This document shows positions 45,055 to 53,129 of a stretch of DNA of 64,000 bases, one piece after another. The notes beneath the pieces are model-generated. The model was not told the DNA's origin, did not search any database, and was given only the letters and a program-made list of their open reading frames with translations. The DNA is from CAZSNT01 sp964607765 (GTDB lineage Bacteria; Verrucomicrobiota; Lentisphaeria; Oligosphaerales; JABHEG01). A program made the position numbers and the translations under genes. The stretch lies in NCBI GenBank assembly GCA_964607765.1, contig CAZSNT010000036.1:1-64000 (forward strand), written 5' to 3'. How positions within the stretch are numbered: position 1 is the first letter of the stretch; the number at the start of each line of letters is the position of its first letter.

Positions 45055-45243
45055 CATCCGGAAGTGGCCCGCTCGGTTCCCGAACGGCACGATGCAGCCC
45101 TGCTCCCCATGTAGCTCTGCTGCATGCGCCTTTTTCCATTGCGTCGCCGCCAGTGATGTGATATGATTGTCTTGTGTCGCGGAGAGGCAGCTTCGCGCAA
45201 GCGCATTCGACAAGACGACGGAAAAGACCGGGAGATGAACGTG
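45055..45243 (+). repeat. 189-bp duplicated promoter/leader, copy 1
   Basis: This block matches 46187-46375 along its whole length, and both are 189 bases. It runs from CATCCGGAAGT through CCTGCTCCCCATGTAGCTCT and the promoter to the ribosome site before the pilin start. A related shorter block lies at 56774-56829. A CCCGCTCGG...CCGAACGGC dyad near its left end may form a hairpin. Confidence 0.85.
45139..45167 (+). promoter_or_regulatory. Promoter of pilin paralogue 2
   Basis: TTGCGT (45139-45144) and TATGAT (45162-45167) are separated by 17 bases. The -10 lies 76 bases before the start codon. The arrangement is conserved in the leader of paralogue 3. Confidence 0.6.
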
Positions 45244-46032
45244 ATGCAGACAAGACGAACCCGCGCCAGTATGTTCACATTGATCGAGTTGCTGGTGGTG
45301 ATTGCGATCATCGCAATCCTGGCAGCCATGCTGATGCCGGCGTTGGCCGCGGCGAAGAACAGGGCGAAGACGGCGCAGTGTGTATCGAACCTGAAAAACT
45401 GCGGTACGGCGGTGAATATCTGGGCGTTGGACCGGAAAGGGCAGGAGTTCCGACTGGTCACCAACAAGACCGGTGATATTGGCTTCCAGCGTGTTCAGGA
45501 TAACGGCATGCGCGACACGTTCGCCCGGTACGTGGGCGGTGGCCAGAAGTCGGTCTTCTACTGCCCCTGGCAGCCCGAGAAGGAGAAGTACTACAGCAGT
45601 ACAACGATGGGATATTTCTACGCGCCGAACTGGAACTATATCTATCGGCCGTTGCGCGCCGACCTGACTGCGGACATGCTGCCTGGCAGCTATTTCACCA
45701 ACATGAAGAAGAACGGCCCGGGCGACGCCAACCTGTCCGGCAACGCGCCGTTTCAGCACCCGAAGAACGTGACGTGGGCGAAGTATAACAACGGGTATCA
45801 TGTGCTGATGGGCGACATAACGCAGAAGAAGGACAACAACTGGTTTGGCGGCAACGCGATGTCGATGGAAAAGCGGACGAACCATCTGATGGGTACGGCC
45901 CGACTTGGCGGCAACAACTACTACGTCGACGGGCACGTGGAGTGGATTATGGGCAGCGAGCAGAAGCACCGCTACGGGGGCAGCGGCAACCGCTGGGTCA
46001 AGGCCAATCCGAGGACCCAGTACCACTTCTGA
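45244..46032 (+). CDS. Pseudopilin paralogue 2
   Basis: The 262-residue protein is closely related to paralogue 1, sharing the QPEKEKYY, APNWNYIYRPLRADLTADMLPGSYF and YYVDGHVEW blocks. The prepilin helix FTLIELLVVIAIIAILAAML is intact with Glu5, but position -1 is Met (RASM|FTLIE) instead of Gly, so cleavage by prepilin peptidase is doubtful. The ATG at 45244 is chosen because a GGGAG ends 9 bases upstream. The ATG at 45235 directly abuts that site and is less likely. The gene has a duplicated 189-bp leader shared with paralogue 3. Confidence 0.87.
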   Translation: MQTRRTRASMFTLIELLVVIAIIAILAAMLMPALAAAKNRAKTAQCVSNLKNCGTAVNIWALDRKGQEFRLVTNKTGDIGFQRVQDNGMRDTFARYVGGGQKSVFYCPWQPEKEKYYSSTTMGYFYAPNWNYIYRPLRADLTADMLPGSYFTNMKKNGPGDANLSGNAPFQHPKNVTWAKYNNGYHVLMGDITQKKDNNWFGGNAMSMEKRTNHLMGTARLGGNNYYVDGHVEWIMGSEQKHRYGGSGNRWVKANPRTQYHF

Positions 46033-46186
46033 GGCGACTCCCAGGCTTGTCAAGGGGCTGAGCAGATGCCACGGGCGTCGACTCAGCCCCTCTCTCTGTG
46101 GGCAGCGGCGGCGCCGCGGACGGTCGACCAGCCCGAACTCCGTGTAGTTACGGGTGGCGCGTGGCGGTCGGGGGCCGCCCGCCGTA

Positions 46187-46375
46187 CATCCGGAAGTAGG
46201 CCCCCCGGCTCCCGAGCGGCACGATGCGGCCCTGCTCCCCATGTAGCTCTGCTGCATTCACCTTTCTCCATTGCGTCGCTGCCAGGGATGTGATATGGTT
46301 GCCTTCTGTCGCGGAGAGGCAGCTTCGCGCAAGCGCATTCGACAAGACGACGGAGACGACCGGGAGATGAACGTG
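46187..46375 (+). repeat. 189-bp duplicated promoter/leader, copy 2
   Basis: The same length as copy 1 (45055-45243), with scattered substitutions. Both end exactly at the pilin start codon, so the duplication unit includes at least the leader and the 5' part of the coding sequence. Confidence 0.85.
46271..46299 (+). promoter_or_regulatory. Promoter of pilin paralogue 3
   Basis: TTGCGT (46271-46276) and TATGGT (46294-46299) have the same 17-base spacing and the same distance to the start as in paralogue 2. The single -10 change (TATGAT to TATGGT) should weaken it. Confidence 0.55.
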
Positions 46376-47233
46376 ATGCAGACGAGACGAACCCGCGCCA
46401 GTGTGTTCACATTGATCGAGCTGTTGGTCGTGATTGCGATCATTGCGATCCTGGCCGCCATGCTGATGCCGGCCTTGGCCGCCGCACGGAACCGGGCAAA
46501 GACGGCGCAGTGCGTGGGCAATCTGAAGCAGTGCGGCAACGCTTTCAACATCTGGGTGTTGGACAGGAGAGGCCAGGAGTATCCCATAAACGCGAAGAAG
46601 AACGGTTCGCTCGGTTTCCAGCGTTTCCACAGCACCGGGCAGCGGGATGACTACATGAAGTACCTGGGGGGCAGTCAGAAGGTACTGTATTGCCCGTGGC
46701 AACCGGAGAAGCAGGCCCAGGGCGGCTATACCTATGACAGCGGCACAATGGGCTACTTCTATGCAGCCAACTGGAACTACGTGTATCGTCCGATCCGGCC
46801 GGACCTGACCGCTGAGATGCGGCCCGCGGGTTACTACACGGCTGGTTCAGGGGACACGGGTGGCGTTATGAAGTCCAACAACGCGAATGACTACAACAAC
46901 GTCAAGGCGCATTCCTCCAGTGAGGGCAACAAGAGGCCTTACAAGCATCCCACCGAGAGCAGCAACGTGGGGTTCATAAAGTATGGCAACGGTTTCCATG
47001 TCCTGATGGGTGATGTGACCGAGAAGTCGGGGGGTAATTGGTTCGGCGGCGGCACCACCACGAAGGATCACGTGATGAGGCGTACCAATCATCTGGTTGG
47101 CACGACGCGAATTGGCGGCAATGTCTACCACGTGGGCGGCCACGTTGAGTGGGTCATGGCGAGCGATCAGAGGCGCCGCTACCACAACGGCATCAACGTC
47201 CAAGCCAACGTTGGCGCGGAATATCACTTCTGA
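46376..47233 (+). CDS. Pseudopilin paralogue 3, divergent
   Basis: The 285-residue protein has the prepilin helix with Glu5 but Val at position -1 (RASV|FTLIE). It is the most divergent member. It carries an insertion around GGVMKSNNANDYNNVKAHSS, and the C-terminal DG motif has changed to YHVGGHVEW, losing the Asp that the other three keep. The conserved YCPWQPEK block remains. The ATG at 46376 has GGGAG about 9 bases upstream. It is followed by a good terminator and then by a relic of the ATP-citrate lyase gene. Loss of the Gly at -1 and the DG Asp suggest altered processing or assembly. Confidence 0.85.
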   Translation: MQTRRTRASVFTLIELLVVIAIIAILAAMLMPALAAARNRAKTAQCVGNLKQCGNAFNIWVLDRRGQEYPINAKKNGSLGFQRFHSTGQRDDYMKYLGGSQKVLYCPWQPEKQAQGGYTYDSGTMGYFYAANWNYVYRPIRPDLTAEMRPAGYYTAGSGDTGGVMKSNNANDYNNVKAHSSSEGNKRPYKHPTESSNVGFIKYGNGFHVLMGDVTEKSGGNWFGGGTTTKDHVMRRTNHLVGTTRIGGNVYHVGGHVEWVMASDQRRRYHNGINVQANVGAEYHF

Positions 47234-47276
47234 TTGCCGTGCCTGCTCTTGATGGGTAGAGGGTCTGCATTCGATA

Positions 47277-47304
47277 AAGGGCCGGGCGTGTGCTCGGCCC
47301 TTTT
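47277..47304 (+). terminator. Intrinsic terminator after pilin 3
   Basis: An 8-bp stem AAGGGCCG/CGGCCCTT with a 10-base loop is followed by a short T run (47301-47304). It lies 44 bases after the pilin 3 stop. It also lies just beyond the end of the acl relic on the other strand. Confidence 0.75.
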
Positions 47305-47309
47305 GCTGT

Positions 47310-47408
47310 TCAATCGCGGTCCTTGGTGAGGGCTTTGGTCCCGCTTGCCGGGGCGTGCATATCCATGGGGTGTCCGCAGTCGTTGTGGTCCGGGTACTCG
47401 GCGGTCCC
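47310..47408 (-). pseudogene. Relic of the ATP-citrate lyase 3' end
   Basis: Reading the reverse strand in frame to the TGA at 47310-47312 gives a 30-residue tail. It starts AEYPDHNDCGHPMDM and ends ASGTKALTKDRD. The last 30 residues of the intact gene (48532-50607) start AEYLDHSDYGQPMDM and end ASETKALTKDRD, and 23 of 30 positions are identical. Nothing upstream of this tail is coding, so it is a fragment. It sits at the same place relative to pilin 3 (after its terminator) as the real gene does to pilin 4, so it is the scar of a tandem duplication that took in the end of the neighbouring gene. Confidence 0.88.
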
Positions 47409-47564
47409 AAGGGGGGCATGGGACTGACCGGCTGTGATCGGTCACGACCGGTTGCGCCTTTTTGTCTTGCTTTCCCTTCAGCGTTTGGCTATACTGTATG
47501 CTTTTGTGTCGTGTGGTCATGTGCGCCGGGTGATGGCGCGAGGAATGGAAGGTGTTGCTGATCT
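47409..47564. other. Upstream region of pilin 4
   Basis: The spacer is not related to the 189-bp leader. It contains a promoter at 47467-47495 and a weak ribosome site (GGAAGG about 12 bases before the ATG at 47565). Confidence 0.6.
47467..47495 (+). promoter_or_regulatory. Promoter of pilin paralogue 4
   Basis: TTGCTT (47467-47472) and TATACT (47490-47495) are 17 bases apart, with the -10 69 bases before the start codon. It uses the same 17-base geometry as the other pilin promoters despite unrelated flanks. Confidence 0.6.
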
Positions 47565-48389
47565 ATGTTGTTGTTTCCACTACGGTTGACGGGTTCTGCT
47601 GCGCGCGGCAGGCGTACTTTCACTCTCATCGAGCTGCTGGTTGTGATTGCGATCATCGCGATCCTGGCAGCCATGCTGATGCCGGCGCTGGCCGCGGCGA
47701 AGAACCGGGCGAAAACGGCGCAGTGTGTGGGCAATTTGAAGCAGTGCGGCAACGCGGTGAACATCTGGGCGTTGGACAGGAAAAACATGGAGTATCGCCT
47801 GGTCACTAACAAGACCGGTTCCACCGGCTTCCAGCGTCTTCAGGACAATGGCATGCGGAACACGTTTGCGCGGTACCTGGGCGGCGAGAAGAAGGTCTTC
47901 TACTGCCCCTGGCAGCCGGAGAAGGAGAAGTACTACCAGGACGGGGGCAGCAACCACACGCTGGGCTATGTCTACACGCCGAACTGGAATTACGTCTATC
48001 GCCCGCTGCGGGCGGACTTGACCGCAGACATGCTGCCTGGCAGTTATTTCGCGAACATGAGGAAGAATGGGCCGAGCGACACGAATCTGTCCGGCAATGC
48101 GCCGTTCAAGCATCCCAAGGAGGTGTCGTGGGCACGGAAGGACAACGGCTACCACGTGTTGATGAGCGACGTGTCGGAGTGGCAGGAAGGGAACTGGCTT
48201 GGCGGGAACAACGTGGACATGCGGGAGCGGACCAACCACTTGATTGGCGGCAATCCGATTGGCGGCAACAACTATTATGTTGACGGTCACGTGGAGTGGG
48301 TGATGAGGAGCGAGCAGGCCCGGCGTTACTCTGGCGCCAACAACACACAGTGGGTCAAGGCGAACCCGAACTGTCAATTCTACTTCTGA
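47565..48389 (+). CDS. Pseudopilin paralogue 4
   Basis: The 274-residue product has a longer leader (MLLFPLRLTGSAARGRRT) before the helix FTLIELLVVIAIIAILAAML. Position -1 is Thr, not Gly, while Glu5 is kept. The globular domain is close to paralogue 1 (RLQDNGMRNTFARYLGGEKKVFYCPWQ, then YYVDGHVEWVM). Promoter and terminator are both recognisable, so it is an independent transcription unit. It converges on the ATP-citrate lyase operon, whose end was duplicated together with a pilin to produce the relic at 47310-47408. Confidence 0.87.
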   Translation: MLLFPLRLTGSAARGRRTFTLIELLVVIAIIAILAAMLMPALAAAKNRAKTAQCVGNLKQCGNAVNIWALDRKNMEYRLVTNKTGSTGFQRLQDNGMRNTFARYLGGEKKVFYCPWQPEKEKYYQDGGSNHTLGYVYTPNWNYVYRPLRADLTADMLPGSYFANMRKNGPSDTNLSGNAPFKHPKEVSWARKDNGYHVLMSDVSEWQEGNWLGGNNVDMRERTNHLIGGNPIGGNNYYVDGHVEWVMRSEQARRYSGANNTQWVKANPNCQFYF

Positions 48390-48446
48390 TCGTTGCGACA
48401 GCGGCACGCTGTCTTTCCGGCGTGCGCGTTTCCGAGCTTCCTGACA

Positions 48447-48484
48447 GGCCGGGCGGATGCTGTGAGCATCTGCCCGGCCCTTTT
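48447..48484. terminator. Strong terminator after pilin 4
   Basis: A 15-bp stem (GGCCGGGCGGATGCT at 48447-48461, AGCATCTGCCCGGCC at 48465-48479, one G-T pair) has a 3-base loop, followed by CTTTTCTT. It terminates pilin 4 transcription. Being symmetric, it may also stop the convergent acl operon. Confidence 0.88.
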
Positions 48485-48531
48485 CTTGTCTGGGGTCAGT
48501 CGCGCCCGCGGAGGGGCGCGCTGGGGTTGGG

Positions 48532-50607
48532 TCAGTCGCGGTCCTTGGTGAGGGCTTTGGTTTCGCTGGCCGGGATGCGCATGTCCATGGGCTGGCCGTA
48601 GTCGCTGTGGTCCAGGTACTCGGCGGCGCCGCCCGCGGCGCGGCCGAGCGCGAAGGCGAGGAACGGCAGGTCCACAGCGCGTTGGTAGGTGATCCGTTTC
48701 TGGCGCAGCAGCGGCCACGCGATGCCGAGCCAGACCGCGGCGAGTGCGGCGTCGAGGTTGACGGCGAACGCGTTGCGGGACACGCCTTTGTCGCGCAGTG
48801 CGAGCGCGATGCCGTGGAAAAACTCCAGGAACACGTTTTTCACGCCCTGGTCGGCAATGAACTCGCGCACCACGACTTCCCGCGGGTCGTAATTGACGTC
48901 CTTGTCTTTGTAGACGGGGTGTCCCAGGCAGGGGATGCGGCGGTAGTCCGTGCCGGCTTCCTTGGCTGCGGCACGTTCGGCCATGAACCGTTCCACTTCC
49001 GCTTCGACCAGGCCCGGCAGGTCCAGCCCGCCGCGGGCGTAGGCATCGGCCAGTCGTGTGTTGCGGAACACGCGAATCAGGTATCCCACCGCTTCCGCGC
49101 CGTTTCCGCCGTGTATCGTGCCCAGCGTTGCCAACGTCGCAATCATCGCAGTGTTCGGTGAGTTACCGGCCGAGGTGGAGAGCTTTGCGCCCTGGGCGGA
49201 GATCGTGCCCGGTCCGTTGGCGAGCGATGCGGTGAGGCACTGCTCGACCAACTGCCCATCGAACTCGTGTGCCGGTTCCTCACCGGTCCAGGCGAGGATC
49301 AGCGCGTGCCCGAACCCGCCCTGCTGCATGAGCCCGGTCAGGCGATGCCCGTAAATGCGCGGCGTGGCGCCGTCGTTACTGGACGCGTGGCTGGCCGAGC
49401 GCATGCTGCGGTGCGGCAGGTCGGCGCCCATCATGGCGCGGGAGAAGCGTTTGATCTGTTTGAAGTAGGTCTTCGGAATGATGCCCGGGTCGAGCACCTG
49501 CGTGCGCGGCAGCCGTCGCGCCAGCGAGCCGTAGCTGACGAACCACGGACTGAGTTTGAGCATGGTCCGGGGTCGGAAATCCCGTTCCTGGCCCAAGACG
49601 CGTCGCAGCAGTGAGACGGCCTTGGGCAGGTCGTGCAGTGCGGTGACGCGCACGCCGCGCTGGAACGGCTCGAGCGCTTTGCGGGAGCGGGGCAGGCCTT
49701 TCCTGGCGTCGAGGGGCGGGACGCCGAAGTAGTCGTCGAACATGCGGATTTTGCCTGTTGCGCTGGTGTCGGGCCCTTCCACGACTGCGCCGGCATGGCC
49801 GAGTGAGATGTTGCGGCCCTCGGCGAGGATCCCGGCCACGTAGACGGCGATCGGTTTGTCGGGTGTCTCGGTCTTGAGGAACTCGACCAGTTCGCGCTCA
49901 TACAGCCCGCCGGGCTCGATGTACATCACCACGATGTCCGTGGCCGGGTCGTTCAGTGCGAGGCGGTAGAAATCCAGTGCAGGTGTCAGGATCAGCGGGT
50001 CCTTCCCGGTCGAGCATCCGAAGCTGGTGCCCATACCCACGCTCTGCAGGTAGGTGGCGATGGTGTTCACCATATTGCCGCTGTTGGATATTACGCAGAC
50101 AGACCCCGGAACGAACGTCTCCTCCGGGCTGTTGCCGCCGACCGCACCCACGCGCACGGCATCGTGCACGTTGATGAACCCGAGCGTATTGCACCCGATC
50201 ACCTCAATTCCAGCCTCCGCGCAGAGCTTGTTCATCTTTGCGGTGACCTCGATGGCGACGTGTTCCGTGATGACGAAGATGGTCTTGACCGAGCCCGCCC
50301 CGTACTGCGCCACCTCTTTCACTTCGCCGTAGACGGCTTCGGGCGGCGAGTAGACGATGACTTTGTTCGGCTTCCGCCGTTTGGGCAGGTGCTCCATGAG
50401 TTCCTGGAACCCGGCGAAGACAGGGACGCTGGCGCCCGTCCCTGCCGGCAGCTCCTGGCCGCCTTTGCCCAGGGCCCAGCCGGCGACAATATTGCCGCAG
50501 TACTCCTGGGACGCCTCGGTCACTTTGCTGGCTTCGCGTCCGGTGATGTTGCTCACGGCGACTCGGTCGCCTGCTTTCAGGATGTCGGAGAGTGTCTTGG
50601 CGTTCAT
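48532..50607 (-). CDS. aclA: ATP-citrate lyase-like large subunit (CoA-ligase plus citrate-synthase domains)
   Basis: The 691-residue chain has two parts, as in AclA and the C-terminal part of animal ACLY. The N-terminal CoA-binding/ligase part has VICVISNSGNMVN-like and STGKDPLI blocks and the active-site His271 in GHAGAVVEGPDT, which is the phosphohistidine of the succinyl-CoA synthetase alpha family. The C-terminal citrate-synthase-like part has LANGPGTISAQGAK, TLGTIHGGNGAEAVGYLIRVF, GHPVYKD with His563, and Asp619 in NLDAALAAVW. Pro564 replaces the Arg of the usual GHR motif, so substrate handling may differ. The start overlaps the small-subunit stop by 4 bases (ATGA). The enzyme would cleave citrate plus CoA and ATP to oxaloacetate and acetyl-CoA; a related acyl-CoA substrate cannot be excluded. 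Confidence 0.82.
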   Translation of the reverse strand: MNAKTLSDILKAGDRVAVSNITGREASKVTEASQEYCGNIVAGWALGKGGQELPAGTGASVPVFAGFQELMEHLPKRRKPNKVIVYSPPEAVYGEVKEVAQYGAGSVKTIFVITEHVAIEVTAKMNKLCAEAGIEVIGCNTLGFINVHDAVRVGAVGGNSPEETFVPGSVCVISNSGNMVNTIATYLQSVGMGTSFGCSTGKDPLILTPALDFYRLALNDPATDIVVMYIEPGGLYERELVEFLKTETPDKPIAVYVAGILAEGRNISLGHAGAVVEGPDTSATGKIRMFDDYFGVPPLDARKGLPRSRKALEPFQRGVRVTALHDLPKAVSLLRRVLGQERDFRPRTMLKLSPWFVSYGSLARRLPRTQVLDPGIIPKTYFKQIKRFSRAMMGADLPHRSMRSASHASSNDGATPRIYGHRLTGLMQQGGFGHALILAWTGEEPAHEFDGQLVEQCLTASLANGPGTISAQGAKLSTSAGNSPNTAMIATLATLGTIHGGNGAEAVGYLIRVFRNTRLADAYARGGLDLPGLVEAEVERFMAERAAAKEAGTDYRRIPCLGHPVYKDKDVNYDPREVVVREFIADQGVKNVFLEFFHGIALALRDKGVSRNAFAVNLDAALAAVWLGIAWPLLRQKRITYQRAVDLPFLAFALGRAAGGAAEYLDHSDYGQPMDMRIPASETKALTKDRD

Positions 50608-51842
50608 GCTGCACCCCCATTTTCTTCGAGTGCGGCGACCAGTGACGCGGCGTACTCCGCTACCAGTGTCACGGGCGTGTTTGGGCCGAACATCACGTAC
50701 GGCATTTGCAGGCTCTCGAGGGCATTGCGCAACGCCAGCACGCCTTTGACCAGGTGCGGGCCGCCGCGGCCGACAACGACCGGGATGTCGACCGGTCCGT
50801 TGTCCTCGACATACTGCACCAGCGCATCCCCGATGGCCTGGAACGTGACGTCGATCAGTGTGTTGTTCGCTTTGCCGCCCAGAATCAGCAGCAGTTTCGC
50901 TTTGCTCAGGTAATGGTCGAAACAGATCCGCGCCGTGCCCAGCATGCGTTCGTAGGGCGGATTGCCGCCGAAATCGGAGAGGAAGATGGGCGAGCCTCCT
51001 GCGTTCAGAAGGGTCTCGCATATGATTGTCGACGCACCGCCGCCGAAGAGGATCGGCAAGATCCGTTCTCCATCGAGCTCGGACACGTGCGCCTGGCCTT
51101 GGTGACTGGATGCGCTCCACGCGGCCATTTCATCCTCAAACGGGCTGTGCGCTGCGGGGTAGGCGGGGAGCTCGAGGCCGAGGTTCTTGTACTTGTAATT
51201 GGCTTCGTCGAAAACAGCTTTGAAATCGCAGGCCACGGGGGCTCCCGCCTCGGTGATGCGCCAGGGGTTCACCTCGCACATCTGCATACCGGTCAACTTG
51301 AACATGTCCCACAGCGCCACGACGGCGCGGGCGAACCGGCTGACCGCGTTCTTCGGGCACCCCAGCTGTTCCAACAGTGCACTGGCCTGGTACGCGTCCA
51401 GGCCCTGGAAAACGTCGATCTGGACGCGGCCCTTCTGCTCGTCGGCGACTTTCTCGATGTCCATGCCTCCGGACAGCGACACGGTGAGCATGGGCCCCAG
51501 GGAGTATGTGTCGTAGGTGATGGCGGTGTAGGCTTCGGTCGCGGCCGGAATGATCTGCACCGCATAGGCCTGGCGCGGAAGACAGCCGTTGATTTCCGCA
51601 CTGCCGATCTGTTTGATGGCGCGCTGTGCTTCGATGAAGTCGGTCACCTTCCGGATCGCGCCGCTCTTGCCGCGTTTCCCGGTCAGCACATCCGGCTTGA
51701 TCAGGGCCTCGCCATGCCATCGCTCCAGGGCGGCCCGGAGTTCCTCAGGCTCCGCATCGCCGGGCACGTGCTCCGGCACGGGGAGGCGGAACCGTGGCGC
51801 GAGGTGCTCGAGGAATGTGAGTTCGGCGATTTCTGCTGGCAT
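50604..51842 (-). CDS. aclB: ATP-citrate lyase-like small subunit (ATP-grasp)
   Basis: The 412-residue protein corresponds to the ATP-grasp N-terminal region of ACLY and to AclB of green sulfur bacteria. ALIKPDVLTGKRGKSG (residues 46-61) carries the ATP-binding Lys and the RGK loop. MCEVNPWRI fits the EINPL metal/nucleotide motif. The C-terminal CoA-ligase part has LFGGGASTIICETLL, LLLILGGKANNTLIDVTFQAI, VVVGRGGPHLVKGV and FGPNTPVTLVAEYA, which follow the ACLY order closely. The ATG at 51842 has GGAAGGAG 7 bases upstream. Its stop overlaps the large-subunit start by 4 bases, which fixes equal translation of the two subunits. Confidence 0.85.
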   Translation of the reverse strand: MPAEIAELTFLEHLAPRFRLPVPEHVPGDAEPEELRAALERWHGEALIKPDVLTGKRGKSGAIRKVTDFIEAQRAIKQIGSAEINGCLPRQAYAVQIIPAATEAYTAITYDTYSLGPMLTVSLSGGMDIEKVADEQKGRVQIDVFQGLDAYQASALLEQLGCPKNAVSRFARAVVALWDMFKLTGMQMCEVNPWRITEAGAPVACDFKAVFDEANYKYKNLGLELPAYPAAHSPFEDEMAAWSASSHQGQAHVSELDGERILPILFGGGASTIICETLLNAGGSPIFLSDFGGNPPYERMLGTARICFDHYLSKAKLLLILGGKANNTLIDVTFQAIGDALVQYVEDNGPVDIPVVVGRGGPHLVKGVLALRNALESLQMPYVMFGPNTPVTLVAEYAASLVAALEENGGAA

Positions 51843-52001
51843 GACCTACTCCTTCCGTCAGCTCCTCCCAATATGAATATGGGCACCACGACGCGTGAAG
51901 TCAAGGGTGCGGGATGCGTCTCGCCCACTGGTCGTGAGTCGTGAGTCGTGAGTCGAAAAGGACCGGAACACGGACTGAACGCAACACGGACCGGGGGCGG
52001 G

Positions 52002-52967
52002 CTACACCCAGTCGGCCAGTGCCCGGTCGAGCTTGGGGTCGCGGCGTTTGGCGACGGCGCGACGGGTGCGCTCGACCGCGGCCTCATCCCACTGGAAGAT
52101 GCGCAGCGCGTTCACTGCAGCTGCGGCGAGCTCAACGGGTGCAGACGCGACGACATCCACGAGGAAGTCACGGGCTTCAGGGCGCTTGGTCAGAGCAATG
52201 GGCAGGGCGAGTCGAACGCGGTCGCGGGCGCGGATGCACGACTCCCAGTGCTGCATGAGTGCGTGGTAGGCGTCGTCACGTCCCGACTCCCCCAACGCCA
52301 GTGCTGCGGACTCCGCGATATCGGTGTCAGTTGCCTGGAGGGAGCCGGCGACGAAATCGATAGAGCGTTCGGGCGCAACAGCGATGAGCGAAGCGAAGCA
52401 CTCGCTGAGCACTTCCGGATCCTCCTCACCCGTGAGGACCTTGAGGCGCAGCAGCAGCTCCGCCGTCTCGCCACCGAGATAGCCGAGGCCGCGCGCGGCC
52501 GCGCCGCGAGGCTGGGGCTCCGGGTCGACCAGCAGGTGCGTCAAGCGCAGTGGCGCCTGCGGGTGATGGAGTCGGGCCAGGCCGAGGGCGCACCGTGCAC
52601 GCAACATGGCTGCGGTGTCCACGCGACCACCGTAGACCGGCTCCATCTGGACGTGGACGATTCCCTGCAGGTAGACAGACGGTGTGCCCACTTCGAGCGT
52701 ATCGAGGGCCTCGGCCAAGTCGGTCAGTGCGCGGCAGCCCTTGTCTCTCTTGGCAGGGCTTTTCATGAGGCGCGCGAACGCCCGCGTCATGGGCTGACCC
52801 AGATCGCTGAATTGTCGTCGCCCGGCGATGCGGGCCGCCTTGGCGATGACGATGTTGTTGGCGCTGCCCAGGGCGTTGCGGAGTTCGCAGTGCAGCGCGT
52901 CGTCGGGGCCGTTCTCTTCCAGGCTGGAGAGTTCGGCCAGGATGTCTTCGGTGCGGCGGCGTGGCAT
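52002..52967 (-). CDS. HEAT-repeat protein
   Basis: The 321-residue all-helical protein has several HEAT-like units such as LVDPEPQPRGAAARGLGYLGGETAELLLRL, LSECFASLIAVAPERSIDFV and DIAESAALALGESGRDDAYHAL. It has no signal peptide or membrane segment, so it is probably a cytoplasmic scaffold for protein interactions. The ATG at 52967 has an AAAGGA about 10 bases upstream. It lies 159 bases downstream of the acl operon start, on the same strand, so it may be the preceding gene of a longer transcript, but nothing links it to citrate metabolism. Function is unknown. Confidence 0.8.
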   Translation of the reverse strand: MPRRRTEDILAELSSLEENGPDDALHCELRNALGSANNIVIAKAARIAGRRQFSDLGQPMTRAFARLMKSPAKRDKGCRALTDLAEALDTLEVGTPSVYLQGIVHVQMEPVYGGRVDTAAMLRARCALGLARLHHPQAPLRLTHLLVDPEPQPRGAAARGLGYLGGETAELLLRLKVLTGEEDPEVLSECFASLIAVAPERSIDFVAGSLQATDTDIAESAALALGESGRDDAYHALMQHWESCIRARDRVRLALPIALTKRPEARDFLVDVVASAPVELAAAAVNALRIFQWDEAAVERTRRAVAKRRDPKLDRALADWV

Positions 52968-53129
52968 GGGTGTGGTCCTTTCGGGCGTTGTTGAACGTTA
53001 GCCGACCGTGGCGCCGGGTCAAGTGCTGTGTCGGGGCGGATTGTGATGGTTGCGGTGGCAAGATGCAGCAAGGGCGACGATGGTAGGCGGATGGTGCTGA
53101 ATGGCGTAGTTCAAGAAGAGGACGGAATC

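Larger units (their letters stand above)
46033..46375. other. Pilin 2-3 spacer: hairpin and duplicated leader
   Basis: The spacer has no gene. A 10-bp stem (AGGGGCTGAG at 46053-46062, complement at 46082-46091) with a 19-base loop follows the pilin 2 stop and may terminate transcription, although only a CTCTCTG tail follows. The second copy of the 189-bp leader occupies 46187-46375. Confidence 0.7.

Noticed and set aside
50608..51120. 170-residue N-terminal extension of the ATP-citrate lyase large subunit
   Set aside because: It overlaps the small-subunit gene in another frame. The ATGA overlap at 50604-50607 is the natural start.
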